Virus record (IMG/VR): IMGVR_UViG_3300037258_000670
Location: 1 to 25,927 of that record
Source: a virus
Strand: one strand, 5' to 3'
DNA: 25,927 nt
The position numbers and the translations under genes were made by a program. Within the stretch, counting starts at the first letter, position 1, and every line of letters begins with the position of its first letter. This document shows positions 15,110-21,843 of the stretch, in pieces. The notes beneath the pieces were generated by a model, which was given only the letters and a program-made list of their open reading frames with translations, was not told the DNA's origin and searched no databases.

Positions 15110-16594
15110 ATGCGGTCGTCCAACGTTTCGGTAGACCAACCTGCGCAGGCACAGCAATTTAACTCACTGCGAGCCGATGCTGCCGGCGGAGCAAGCCTTC
15201 TTGTCCATCAGCAGTTTGGCTATTTCACACTCTCGACAAACCCAGGTAACGGAAAAACACTGACCCTCACAATCAATGGCAGCGCCATTATCTTTACGTT
15301 TGTTTCATCTGTTGGCTCATCGCCAAACAATGTGCTCATCGGAGCCTCGGCCGTCGCGACTTGCGCCAATCTGCTAGCCCTTCTCAATCAACCGCAGACC
15401 TCAACCACGACCGGCGTTGCGCTCTCTATCGCCAATCAAATGCTCGTCGGCTTCCTGAGCTATTCGCTTGTTGGAACGACGCTTACGATATCGGGCAACA
15501 ACACACTGAATTTTGGTCCCGTCACAAGCTTCAGCGCGGCGACTGATGCGACGAGTGACGCGTGGACGTCGCAAACCATGCAGCTGTATGTCGAACCCGG
15601 AACGACGACGATTGCCGGAACAAATATCTCTTTCCTTGGCGGGTCAACTCCTACGTTCACGGCGCCCTCATCGCATCCTCGCATTGACTTGGTTACTATC
15701 AACGGCTCGGGCGCAATCGTACTGATCAACGGCACCGAAGGCGTATCACCGGCAATCCCTCCCTATCCAACCGGTTCGGTCGTTCTCGCTGAAGTCTTCC
15801 ACGTCGTCGGGGAGACGGCGTTATATGACAATGGCAATCAACAATCCGGCCAAGGATATATACAGAAAGACGCGAGGCCGTTTTTCAACATTACACAAAT
15901 CGTCCAAAGCGGTCTCATCATGATGTGGCCGGTAGCTCCGGTGCCTGCCACATGGCTGGCTTGCGACGGTTCGACGATTTCGCGCGCAACCTACCCAGCG
16001 TTGTTCGGCATCGTTGCTCCGGTCTTTGGCACGGTCACAGTCACTATTGCCTCTCCGACCGTCATATCCGCCGCCGCTCATGGACTTCAAATCGGCGATC
16101 AAGTCTACTTCACCACGACCGGCGCGCTGCCGACCGGCATCTCCCCGAACACGTTGTACTATATAATCAGCGCGGGGTATGGTGCGAACGCATTCCAAAT
16201 CTCCGCAACGCGTGGCGGCTCGGCTATAAATACATCCGGCTCCCAAAGCGGCGTTCACACCATGACCGTGTGCCCGTTTGGTCTCGGCGACGGTTCGACT
16301 ACGTTCAATCTCCCGGATATGCGCGCGAACGTGCCGGTCGGCTACAAGGCCGCCGACGCGAATATGGGCTACTACGGACAGAACGGGGGCGAAGCCACAC
16401 ACACACTCACGACGCCGGAGATGCCGGCACACACCCACTCAACAGACCCGGTAGATGGCAGTGCCTCCTTCGGCTACGAGGCGGGCAACAACGGGCAAGG
16501 TACAACGGTTGGCACTTCGGGCTCGGCCGGCGGAGGCGGCGCGCACAATAACCTTCAACCATATTTGACCCTATTATTCATCATCAAAACATAA
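15110..16594 (+). CDS. Tail fibre / collar protein with interrupted collar domain
   Basis: The product is 494 aa. The N-terminal about 260 residues are beta-rich virion sequence (TLTLTINGSAIIFTF, QLYVEPGTTTIAGTNI). From about residue 270 the phage tail-collar domain appears: IMMWPVAPVPATWLACDGST, YPALFGIV, FGLGDGSTTFNLPDMRANVP, EMPAHTHS and the typical end HNNLQPYLTLLFIIKT. The collar domain is split by an insert at residues about 308-390 (SAAAHGLQIGDQVYFTTTG, then LPTGISPNTLYYIISA) resembling FCCH-like beta domains of phage tails. It is a likely receptor-binding protein. Confidence 0.85.
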   Translation: MRSSNVSVDQPAQAQQFNSLRADAAGGASLLVHQQFGYFTLSTNPGNGKTLTLTINGSAIIFTFVSSVGSSPNNVLIGASAVATCANLLALLNQPQTSTTTGVALSIANQMLVGFLSYSLVGTTLTISGNNTLNFGPVTSFSAATDATSDAWTSQTMQLYVEPGTTTIAGTNISFLGGSTPTFTAPSSHPRIDLVTINGSGAIVLINGTEGVSPAIPPYPTGSVVLAEVFHVVGETALYDNGNQQSGQGYIQKDARPFFNITQIVQSGLIMMWPVAPVPATWLACDGSTISRATYPALFGIVAPVFGTVTVTIASPTVISAAAHGLQIGDQVYFTTTGALPTGISPNTLYYIISAGYGANAFQISATRGGSAINTSGSQSGVHTMTVCPFGLGDGSTTFNLPDMRANVPVGYKAADANMGYYGQNGGEATHTLTTPEMPAHTHSTDPVDGSASFGYEAGNNGQGTTVGTSGSAGGGGAHNNLQPYLTLLFIIKT

Positions 16595-16597
16595 TCC

Positions 16598-17650
16598 ATG
16601 AAAGACCCTATAGACTTGCTTGGTTCTCATCCCGTTGGCGCGCTCGAGCGTCGACCCGACTCACGCGATTATCAATTCGACCCGAAAGAAATCGCGCAGG
16701 CATCCGCACCTTTCTCCTGGCAGGAAGGAAATGGTCCAGACCCCGCGCTGGTCGCGCTCTACACCATCAAAAATCAGGGCAACAGCTATTCCTGCGGTGG
16801 CCAAGCCTTCAGCTACTACGGCCAGCGCCTCAGGAACGTCTACGCCAATGACCTTCGGGAACGCAGCGCCAAATACCCCTACAGCCAGGTTTTCGTCCCC
16901 GGAGGCGGCAGCAGCGACCGCGACCTCGCCAACATCGCCATCAAGCAGGGGTTTGGCCTTGAGACCGACACCCCGAGCTATCAGCAAGGAATGGTGCCCT
17001 CTGAGATATTCATGGAGCGCCCGCAGGATATCACTTCCACGGCCCGCATCGGCGCCGCAAAGGACCAAGCCAGCTTCGCCTACGCATTTCCCGACATAAA
17101 CATCGACAGCATCGCCCAGGCCGCCAGTGCGTGCCTTGGAGCAGTTATCGGAATCTGGGGCGAGAATAACGGCACGTGGCTCTCGACCGTGCCAGCGGTG
17201 GCAAAAACGACCGCGTGGGCACATTACATGCACGTGGCCCAGCCCCAGATCTACCAAGGCAAAAAGGGCTTTTGGTCCCCGCAGAGCTGGGGAAAGACGG
17301 TGGGCGAAGGAGGCTGGCAATTCATCACCGAGGACCACTTCACCGCAGGGATGATTTGGGCAGCGACGGTGCTCATCTACAATCCGGCGCCCGTCCAACC
17401 TCCGCGCCACACCTTCAACATCAACCTGAAACTGGGCGACCAGAACGACGACGTTATGGCCCTTCAGCAATACCTCGCCTACGACGGGGAGTTCAACGTC
17501 GCGCCGACAGGGTTCTATGGACAAATCACCGCACAAGCGGTCTTAAAATTCCAGATCAAATATGGTCAGGCCTCAGTCGCGACGCTCGAGGAACTCGGCG
17601 GGGACACTTGCGGTCCTGCAACGCGCCAAAAGCTGAACGGCCTTATCTAA
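16598..17650 (+). CDS. Papain-like (C1) peptidase with peptidoglycan-binding domain
   Basis: The product is 350 aa. Residues about 50-262 resemble C1 peptidases. IKNQGNSYSCGGQAFSYYG has the oxyanion Gln (Q60) and nucleophile Cys (C66). AWAHYMHV has the candidate His (H209 or H212), and KGFWSPQSWGKTVGEGGWQF matches the usual NSWG block, but with Gln (Q229) in place of Asn. Residues about 277-349 are a PG_binding_1 domain (LKLGDQNDDVMALQQYL, FYGQITAQAVLKFQ, GPATRQKLN). This suggests a cell-wall-targeted lysin or virion wall-entry enzyme. No signal peptide is seen. The neighbours are the fibre gene and the lysis genes. Confidence 0.82.
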   Translation: MKDPIDLLGSHPVGALERRPDSRDYQFDPKEIAQASAPFSWQEGNGPDPALVALYTIKNQGNSYSCGGQAFSYYGQRLRNVYANDLRERSAKYPYSQVFVPGGGSSDRDLANIAIKQGFGLETDTPSYQQGMVPSEIFMERPQDITSTARIGAAKDQASFAYAFPDINIDSIAQAASACLGAVIGIWGENNGTWLSTVPAVAKTTAWAHYMHVAQPQIYQGKKGFWSPQSWGKTVGEGGWQFITEDHFTAGMIWAATVLIYNPAPVQPPRHTFNINLKLGDQNDDVMALQQYLAYDGEFNVAPTGFYGQITAQAVLKFQIKYGQASVATLEELGGDTCGPATRQKLNGLI

Positions 17651-17663
17651 CTGCGCGGCATAA

Positions 17664-17699
17664 TTGTCCGATTGATACTCTATTGTTAAAATAAGTTGT
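17664..17699 (+). promoter_or_regulatory. Sigma-70-type promoter with leaderless GTG start
   Basis: TTGTCC (17664-17669), a 17-nt spacer and TAAAAT (17687-17692) form the best two-box promoter in the window. GTG 17700 follows after 7 nt. Confidence 0.6.
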
Positions 17700-18335
17700 G
17701 TGAAGACGGAACTGATTTGCGAAATCTGTGGTCTCATTTACTTTGTGTATCCCTACCGGAAAAGTAGCGCCAGATATTGCTCACGAAAATGCCTCAACAA
17801 AAGCAAAGAAAGCATCGTTCGAGATAAACATCAGAACTGGAAGGGAGGCAAACCGAAGTGCGCTACTTGCGACAAATCCCTGTCTCTCTATGGTTCGAAG
17901 CACTGCAAAAGCCACCGCGTTGTCGCCGACCCAGAGCGGTATCGAAGGTTGAAAGGAGCCGCCACTCGACGTTTCTGGCTAGGTCGGAAACACACACAAG
18001 CAACGATTGAAAAACTAAAAAGGGTTCATACGACTCATGGCCTCACTCCGGTCTTTCAGATAATTCGAGGGTCACAGCGATATAAGGATTGGCGACTTGG
18101 CATATTTCGGCGGGACTGGTTCAAGTGCGTCTTGTGCAGTTCGAACAAAAACATCCAGGCCGACCACTTCCCAAAGAGCTTCAAACAGATCTTAAACGAA
18201 GAGGCCATCATCTCTAGCATCGGAATACCGGACGATAGCCAACTATGGGATGTCAACAATGGAAGAACCCTTTGTTACGATTGCCACAGAGCAACCTCGA
18301 CTTGGGGTGTGCACAACTCAGTTGCTGCCGCGTAG
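17700..18335 (+). CDS. HNH homing-type endonuclease with zinc-finger N-terminus
   Basis: The product is 211 aa from GTG 17700. The N-terminus has a CxxC...CxxxC zinc motif (C7, C10, C27, C31). A second cluster follows (CATC at 54-57, C69, H72), then a NUMOD3-like block (FWLGRKHTQATIEKLKRVH). The HNH domain has CVLC (143/146), QADHFPK (D155, H156), VNNGRTLC (N187) and CYDCH (192-196). It lies between the wall peptidase and the holin candidate, with its own promoter, as expected of a mobile endonuclease gene. It shares the C-terminal motif with the 6062 protein but has a different N-terminus. Confidence 0.88.
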   Translation: MKTELICEICGLIYFVYPYRKSSARYCSRKCLNKSKESIVRDKHQNWKGGKPKCATCDKSLSLYGSKHCKSHRVVADPERYRRLKGAATRRFWLGRKHTQATIEKLKRVHTTHGLTPVFQIIRGSQRYKDWRLGIFRRDWFKCVLCSSNKNIQADHFPKSFKQILNEEAIISSIGIPDDSQLWDVNNGRTLCYDCHRATSTWGVHNSVAAA

Positions 18336-18342
18336 GTAGGTA

Positions 18343-18354
18343 TATAATGTGGGT
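18343..18354 (+). promoter_or_regulatory. -10 box TATAAT before ATG 18355 (leaderless start)
   Basis: A perfect TATAAT at 18343-18348 is followed by 6 nt and ATG 18355. TTGCTG at 18322-18327 is a weak -35 with 15-nt spacing. The box argues against the in-frame GTG at 18349. Confidence 0.6.
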
Positions 18355-18687
18355 ATGCCAAGCTATAAGGGTATTCTAGCCTCCAGCACCGACCCGACGG
18401 GTCAAACATTATCATTGACTATCGAGTCCGGTTCGAAAGTGCTCATCGGTATCATTGGGTGGTTTGCCGTGTCAAAGGGCATGGACGCAGCGACCGCCCA
18501 AACTCAGCTCCAGGCCATTATCGACCTGACAGCTCAATCCGTGCCAATGGTTTTCACTTTCTGGAATACAATGTTGACCGGCTATGGCCTGGTTCGTAAA
18601 CTGTTCTCGTACTTCAAAAACCCAGCTTCGGTCGCTCCGGTGGTTGTCGTACCGGTTCCCCCAATTCCTGCTCCGGCACAACAGTAG
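18355..18687 (+). CDS. Holin candidate, two hydrophobic segments
   Basis: The product is 110 aa. Hydrophobic segments lie at residues about 25-41 (VLIGIIGWFAVSKGM region) and about 61-79 (VPMVFTFWNTMLTGYGLV), followed by a basic stretch (RKLFSYF) and a Pro/Val-rich tail (VVVVPVPPIPAPAQQ). Size, membrane segments and position directly before a transglycosylase fit a holin that permeabilises the inner membrane at lysis. There is no family-specific motif. Confidence 0.6.
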   Translation: MPSYKGILASSTDPTGQTLSLTIESGSKVLIGIIGWFAVSKGMDAATAQTQLQAIIDLTAQSVPMVFTFWNTMLTGYGLVRKLFSYFKNPASVAPVVVVPVPPIPAPAQQ

Positions 18688-18766
18688 CAGCCGCGTGGCT
18701 GTCGAAGTTGAGAGAACCTCCGTCTGACCCGCTCTCAAAAATATCATCAACCTGTTACTCATTTTC

Positions 18767-19129
18767 TTGGCCCTCGGATTTGGAAAGCCAACTCCGGCAA
18801 TGGCTCAGGAAATCAATCAGTTTAATATCGAATATACCGCCTCCACTTCGGAGCTCATTGTCGACGCTTATGCGGCTCACGAGGGTATTCCCGCGCAGGA
18901 GCTATATGACACTCTCGACTGTGAATCGGGAATGCGCGCGAACGCGATAGGAGACCAAGGCACCAGCTATGGTGTCGCTCAAATTCATCTCGCTTCTCAT
19001 AGTGGTATCACCAAAGCACAAGCGCTCGACCCCTTCTTCGCAATAGGTTGGGCTGCACATCAATTCAAACTCGGCCACCAGCGCGAGTGGACGTGTTGGC
19101 GCGATATCCACGCCAGCGAAGGCGGTTAG
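18767..19129 (+). CDS. Lytic transglycosylase (SLT-like), probable endolysin
   Basis: The product is 120 aa from TTG 18767. The lysozyme-like core reads LYDTLDCESGMRANAIG (catalytic Glu at E53), GTSYGVAQIHLASHSGI, ALDPFFAIGWAAHQFK and WTCWRDI, as in small SLT domains that cleave glycan strands. The frame is open upstream to a TGA at 18725-18727. Codons 18737-18766 encode KNIINLLLIF, which together with LALGFGKPTPAMAQ makes a good signal peptide. No ATG, GTG or TTG lies in that stretch, so the true start may be non-canonical. A terminator follows at 19200. Confidence 0.8.
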   Translation: MALGFGKPTPAMAQEINQFNIEYTASTSELIVDAYAAHEGIPAQELYDTLDCESGMRANAIGDQGTSYGVAQIHLASHSGITKAQALDPFFAIGWAAHQFKLGHQREWTCWRDIHASEGG

Positions 19130-19152
19130 TCCCCGCCCACTGGCGAATTAAC

Positions 19153-19180
19153 AGGCTTAACCACGCGAACGATTAAGCCT
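19153..19180 (+). repeat. 8-bp inverted repeat downstream of lysis genes
   Basis: AGGCTTAA (19153-19160) and TTAAGCCT (19173-19180) are perfect inverted copies around a 12-nt loop, between the transglycosylase stop and the terminator. It could stabilise the mRNA 3' end or act as an operator. Confidence 0.4.
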
Positions 19181-19199
19181 CTTATAAACAAGCAAGAAA

Positions 19200-19221
19200 C
19201 CGCCCTACCGGGCGGCTTTTT
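19200..19221 (+). terminator. Intrinsic terminator after lysis module
   Basis: CCGCCC, loop TACC, GGGCGG, then CTTTTT: a 6-bp GC stem followed by a T run. It lies 71 nt after the transglycosylase stop and likely ends the late transcript. Confidence 0.85.
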
Positions 19222-19303
19222 GCGTGGAGAACCGAGAGCAAGAACGGCTCGCGACATTCTATCAGTTATCCACCCCTTCATGAAGTCGTTGTGATAGCGG
19301 GCG

Positions 19304-19309
19304 TACAAT
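19304..19309 (+). promoter_or_regulatory. -10 box TACAAT of small-protein operon
   Basis: TACAAT at 19304-19309 lies between the terminator and ATG 19342. GGCGT (19300-19304) and ACGCC (19311-19315) form a 5-bp inverted repeat over the box, a possible operator. The predicted transcript has a leader of about 25 nt with a Shine-Dalgarno site, unlike the leaderless late genes. Confidence 0.45.
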
Positions 19310-19331
19310 AACGCCAGAAGCAACCTGCAAC

Positions 19332-19337
19332 AGGAGG
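19332..19337 (+). promoter_or_regulatory. Shine-Dalgarno AGGAGG for 25-aa gene
   Basis: AGGAGG is followed by GCGG and ATG 19342. It decides the start of the short ORF and contrasts with most late genes. Confidence 0.6.
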
Positions 19338-19341
19338 GCGG

Positions 19342-19419
19342 ATGGCGAAGAAAAAGCGCCACAGAAAATGGTGGAGACGTTTCCTCAAAACCTACAGGGA
19401 GTATTGGAACCATGCTTGA
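19342..19419 (+). CDS. 25-aa highly basic peptide
   Basis: The product is 25 residues: a run of Lys/Arg/His with aromatic residues (MAKKKRHRKWWRRFLKTYRE and onward). It has a strong Shine-Dalgarno site and overlaps the next gene start by 8 nt (ATGCTTGA), suggesting coupling. The charge suggests nucleic acid or membrane binding. Too short for a family call. Confidence 0.5.
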   Translation: MAKKKRHRKWWRRFLKTYREYWNHA

Positions 19420-19663
19420 ACGTGTACCCGAGCTTAACTGGCCCGCGAACCTTTTCGCGCAGCCATTTCTGACCGCGAACACCACTGCGCCACTTATTGC
19501 GGGCGCCGGCAAAAAGTCGACCGACGCGCAACGTTGTGCATGTGGCTGCGGTTTCAATCACAACCATGCCGTCTCAGCTCTCGAGGGAGAGCACGGTAGC
19601 CGCCGCGTTATCTGGTTTCGCTCGATGCGGTGCAAATCCAAATATCTCGGGCTCGCGTCATGA
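19412..19663 (+). CDS. Small Cys/His protein, unknown
   Basis: The product is 83 aa from ATG 19412, within the end of the basic peptide gene. Residues about 43-50 hold CACGCGFNHNH, a compact metal-binding-like cluster, followed by EGEHGSRRVIWFRSMRCKSKYLG. It overlaps the next start (ATGA at 19660). Part of a tightly coupled four-gene operon. Function unknown. Confidence 0.5.
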   Translation: MLERVPELNWPANLFAQPFLTANTTAPLIAGAGKKSTDAQRCACGCGFNHNHAVSALEGEHGSRRVIWFRSMRCKSKYLGLAS

Positions 19664-19842
19664 CAAAGCTCTGCTTCTGCGGCGCCCGCAATGTCGAAGT
19701 GGAACATGCGACTTACGTCATTGGCGGCGTCCCTGCCTGCAATCGCTGGTGCTACGAGGAATTACTCGAAGCTGCCGGTGCGCGCCTTCACCACACGGTC
19801 ATGGTCACCTATCGCAGAGAAGGAGGCTACGTTGGAAGGTAA
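19660..19842 (+). CDS. 60-aa putative zinc-binding protein, copy 1
   Basis: The product is 60 aa from ATG 19660, overlapping the previous stop (ATGA). Candidate ligands are C5, C7, H16, C27 and C31, with EHATYVIGGVPAC then CY and a final VMVTYRRE strand. It aligns without gaps to the 20251 protein (28 identities in the first 55 positions by my count, all ligands kept). It may be a small nucleic-acid or protein-binding regulator. I recognise no family. Confidence 0.55.
   Translation: MTKLCFCGARNVEVEHATYVIGGVPACNRWCYEELLEAAGARLHHTVMVTYRREGGYVGR
19821..19826 (+). promoter_or_regulatory. Shine-Dalgarno AGGAGG for TTG 19832
   Basis: AGGAGG is followed by CTACG and TTG 19832. It supports a TTG start overlapping the end of the upstream gene. 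Confidence 0.55.
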
Positions 19843-19963
19843 CTACGAGGACCAACCATTCTACTGGACCGCGAGAAAGCCGGGAGTGTTTCGTACCTAC
19901 GCCGCACCGCTCATCTTGGTCGGTGGTGCGCTCCTGGCAATCGGGCTGTTCCTCTTCGCCTAG
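19832..19963 (+). CDS. 43-aa C-terminally anchored membrane protein
   Basis: The product is 43 aa from TTG 19832, chosen for its Shine-Dalgarno site. A polar N-terminus (EGNYEDQPFYWTARKPGVF) precedes one membrane helix to the C-terminus (PLILVGGALLAIGLFLFA). It is the last gene of the operon: the terminator begins at its stop codon. Function unknown; small size and topology would suit an anti-host or membrane effector. Confidence 0.55.
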   Translation: MEGNYEDQPFYWTARKPGVFRTYAAPLILVGGALLAIGLFLFA

Positions 19964-19984
19964 CCGCTTTCGAGCGGCTTTTTT
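19962..19984 (+). terminator. Intrinsic terminator with UUCG loop
   Basis: AGCCGCT, loop TTCG, AGCGGCT, then TTTTT. A 7-bp stem with a stable tetraloop, starting within the stop of the upstream gene. Confidence 0.9.
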
Positions 19985-20250
19985 GTTGACCCCGGCGAGC
20001 GCGCGCCCGAGTCCCTTCCAAAGGGCATGTACTGGGCCGCATTAACAGGAGATGGCGGAAACATTAAAAGATGATAGTCCTACGCATTTTGGTGACGAAA
20101 TTGGGTTGCAACCATCGCGATTTCCATTAGTTATGTCCCCGAGCTCAGAAAGGAGTTCAATGTTGGTGACTAACCCTGCGGTAGTGGGTAGGCTTGAAAG
20201 CCTTTCCCCAGTGAGACCTTCTGTCACAATTGCCATTAGAGTGTGGTGCC

Positions 20251-20439
20251 ATGGATATTCTCTGTTTTTGCCGTCGTGTGAGCATGGACATTGAACACGC
20301 GACCTATGCCATCAACGGTGTCCCCTGTTGTTCAGCAGAATGTTACGACAACGCCCTCGAGGCCCAAGGTGTTTGCCCCGGCCGGGTAGTGATGGTGACG
20401 GTTCGACGGCAGGGACGGGTTCAAGAGCTGGCATCGTAG
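20251..20439 (+). CDS. 62-aa putative zinc-binding protein, copy 2
   Basis: The product is 62 aa from ATG 20251. It aligns gap-free to the 19660 protein: C5, C7, H16, C27, C31, EHATY, GVP and VMVTxRR are all kept. The N-terminal half differs most around residues 8-14, and it has an extra Cys (C26). It is outside the terminator-bounded operon, so it is a separately placed paralogue. No Shine-Dalgarno site is seen. Confidence 0.5.
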   Translation: MDILCFCRRVSMDIEHATYAINGVPCCSAECYDNALEAQGVCPGRVVMVTVRRQGRVQELAS

Positions 20440-20647
20440 ATCTGCCAATCCCGCGATATCAACGTATCGTCAATATGTCGCCACAATTCCCAACGTTGTG
20501 CGACCCTTTTAAGACCCAGCCCGTTGCCCCATTCCAGGCCGTTGTCCTCCTCCCGTTGCATAAGAGCATTGGTTGGCCTCCGGTTTGCATCCTTGTCCTC
20601 TGGTCTAGATGGGCTAGTCCTGGGGGTTTGGGTTATAGCGAGCGAAA

Positions 20648-20830
20648 TTGAAAATTTGAATTCTAGCGGCGAGGATTTGACGAGCAGCTCACTTCCCGCC
20701 AAAGGCTGAGGATGCATACTCGTATAGTCACCTCGCATTGGGTACCTTCTACTCCTAGAGGGCGTAGTCGACTTTTTTACTCTAGCGAGCGCGTCTACCT
20801 ATTCCGCCACGCCAGAATTCAAATTTTCAA
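20648..20830. repeat. Inverted repeat pair enclosing tRNA-Leu-like segment
   Basis: 20648-20668 and 20810-20830 are 21-bp inverted copies with one mismatch, separated by 141 bp. Read on the minus strand, the sequence just inside the right arm has GGCGGAATAGGTAGACGC, the classic 5' D-arm of tRNA-Leu. The inner seven bases of the repeat could serve as an acceptor-like stem. No anticodon arm with T33 and no normal T loop can be drawn. I therefore call it a tRNA-like remnant or a small MITE-like or structural element, not a tRNA gene. Confidence 0.55.
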
Positions 20831-21150
20831 AGTACGCCTGTTATGCAATCGGGTTTGAGGTATCCGTCTGGCGAACCATTTTTGTTAGGCGATGTGTTCG
20901 CAGCCGCCGCTCGCTTTCTTTTATTTGTTGGTGGGTCGGCACGTCGGCTAGCGCTTCCAACTAGCGGCTTGCTTCTCTAACAGCGGTACTGGCGCTACCG
21001 CTAATACGGTCTACTCAAGCTTTCGATATACCATCTTCCAGCGCGGCACTTGGTATATTCTGAGACGAATGCCTCCGTCTCGCTTGCAAGCTTACTGCTC
21101 GACATGACCTTGGTTAAAGTGTTCAACGCGCCTCACCCATCAACAAACAA

Positions 21151-21181
21151 AAGACCCGCCCGTGTGAGGCGGGAGGGTCTT
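21151..21181 (-). terminator. Long hairpin, minus-strand terminator or leader element
   Basis: AAGACCC/GGGTCTT, one mismatch, then CCCG/CGGG around a 7-nt loop. On the minus strand it is followed by TTTTGTTTG, as in a terminator. On the plus strand it lies in the possible leader of the 21281 gene and has no T run. Confidence 0.55.
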
Positions 21182-21280
21182 CAACCCACGATACCACCTC
21201 ACATGGCATCACGAACATATGTAGTATATATCGATCTTCCACGCGCCGTTAGACGGGGTGTGGATAGCGGGGGATATGTT

Positions 21281-21841
21281 ATGGCAAAGCGAGACGCGTT
21301 ACGGCAGCTAAGTCGTAAGATTCCGACTTCACCGGAGATGAAGATTATAATGGAGAACCTCCGGAAGGACACCGACATTGCCGTTGCTATTGTCGCGTCC
21401 GCTCTCGTAGAATCTGCGTTGGAACGGTTGTTATCGATGAAGCTTGTCATCAGAAATAAAGACTTACTAGCCCGTCTGTTCCAAAACGAAGGCCCAATGG
21501 CCAATTTCCACGGCAAGATCCTTGTCGCGCAAGCGTTTGGGATTATTACGTCGCCTCTAGCAGAAGAGTTGCATACATTCAGAGCTATTAGGAACGCTTT
21601 CGCGCACGCGAAGATACCAATCACATTCGATAATGAAGTGGTCTTACGCGAGGTTTCCGATCTTAAGTTGATTAAGGTTCTATTTCGGCAGGAATTCAAA
21701 CCACCATCTACCGGCAAAGCATCGTTCCTTTTAGCGGTACAGATAACTCTCATGCTACTTGAGTGTTTTGCGGAGCATGACGGATTGGCCAGCTCTGCGA
21801 TTGCTGCACTTCGAAAAGTGGAAAAACAAGAGACCTCTTGA
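21281..21841 (+). CDS. MtlR/HEPN-like protein with Rx4H motif
   Basis: The product is 186 aa from ATG 21281; an in-frame ATG at 21203 would add 26 residues of weak quality. The helical core DTDIAVAIVASALVESALER, then LFQNEGPMANFHGKILVAQAFGII and FRAIRNAFAHAKIPITFD, resembles MtlR-type proteins found in mobile elements. RNAFAH (R, four residues, H) is the motif of HEPN ribonucleases. The role could be regulator or RNA-targeting defence/toxin; the sequence alone does not decide. Base usage is more AT-rich than in the late genes, suggesting acquisition. It is tail-to-tail with the immunity gene, with 2 nt between stops. Confidence 0.6.
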   Translation: MAKRDALRQLSRKIPTSPEMKIIMENLRKDTDIAVAIVASALVESALERLLSMKLVIRNKDLLARLFQNEGPMANFHGKILVAQAFGIITSPLAEELHTFRAIRNAFAHAKIPITFDNEVVLREVSDLKLIKVLFRQEFKPPSTGKASFLLAVQITLMLLECFAEHDGLASSAIAALRKVEKQETS

Positions 21842-21843
21842 GT

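Larger units (their letters stand above)
20440..21280. other. Mostly non-coding accessory stretch
   Basis: About 840 bp without a convincing gene. It is rich in TTG/AAC words and differs in texture from the flanking late genes. It contains the 21-bp inverted repeat at 20648-20830, a tRNA-Leu-like D-arm on the minus strand, a small perfect hairpin at 21062-21081 (GAGACG/CGTCTC) and the long hairpin at 21151-21181. Open frames here lack initiation signals. Confidence 0.5.

Noticed and set aside
20052-20294. ORF of 80 codons with AGGAG directly before ATG
   Set aside because: The AGGAG touches the ATG (no spacer), the product has no recognisable pattern, and it overlaps the better supported zinc-protein paralogue.
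20421-20738. Minus-strand ORF of 105 codons across the inverted repeat
   Set aside because: It runs through the repeat arm and overlaps the end of the 20251 gene. The N-terminal half looks like read-through of a non-coding structured region. The Trp-rich C-terminal half is weakly protein-like but has no start signal.
20882-20890. GTTAGGC, like the 3' core of an integron attC site
   Set aside because: No matching RYYYAAC partner at a suitable distance and no integrase or cassette structure; likely chance.
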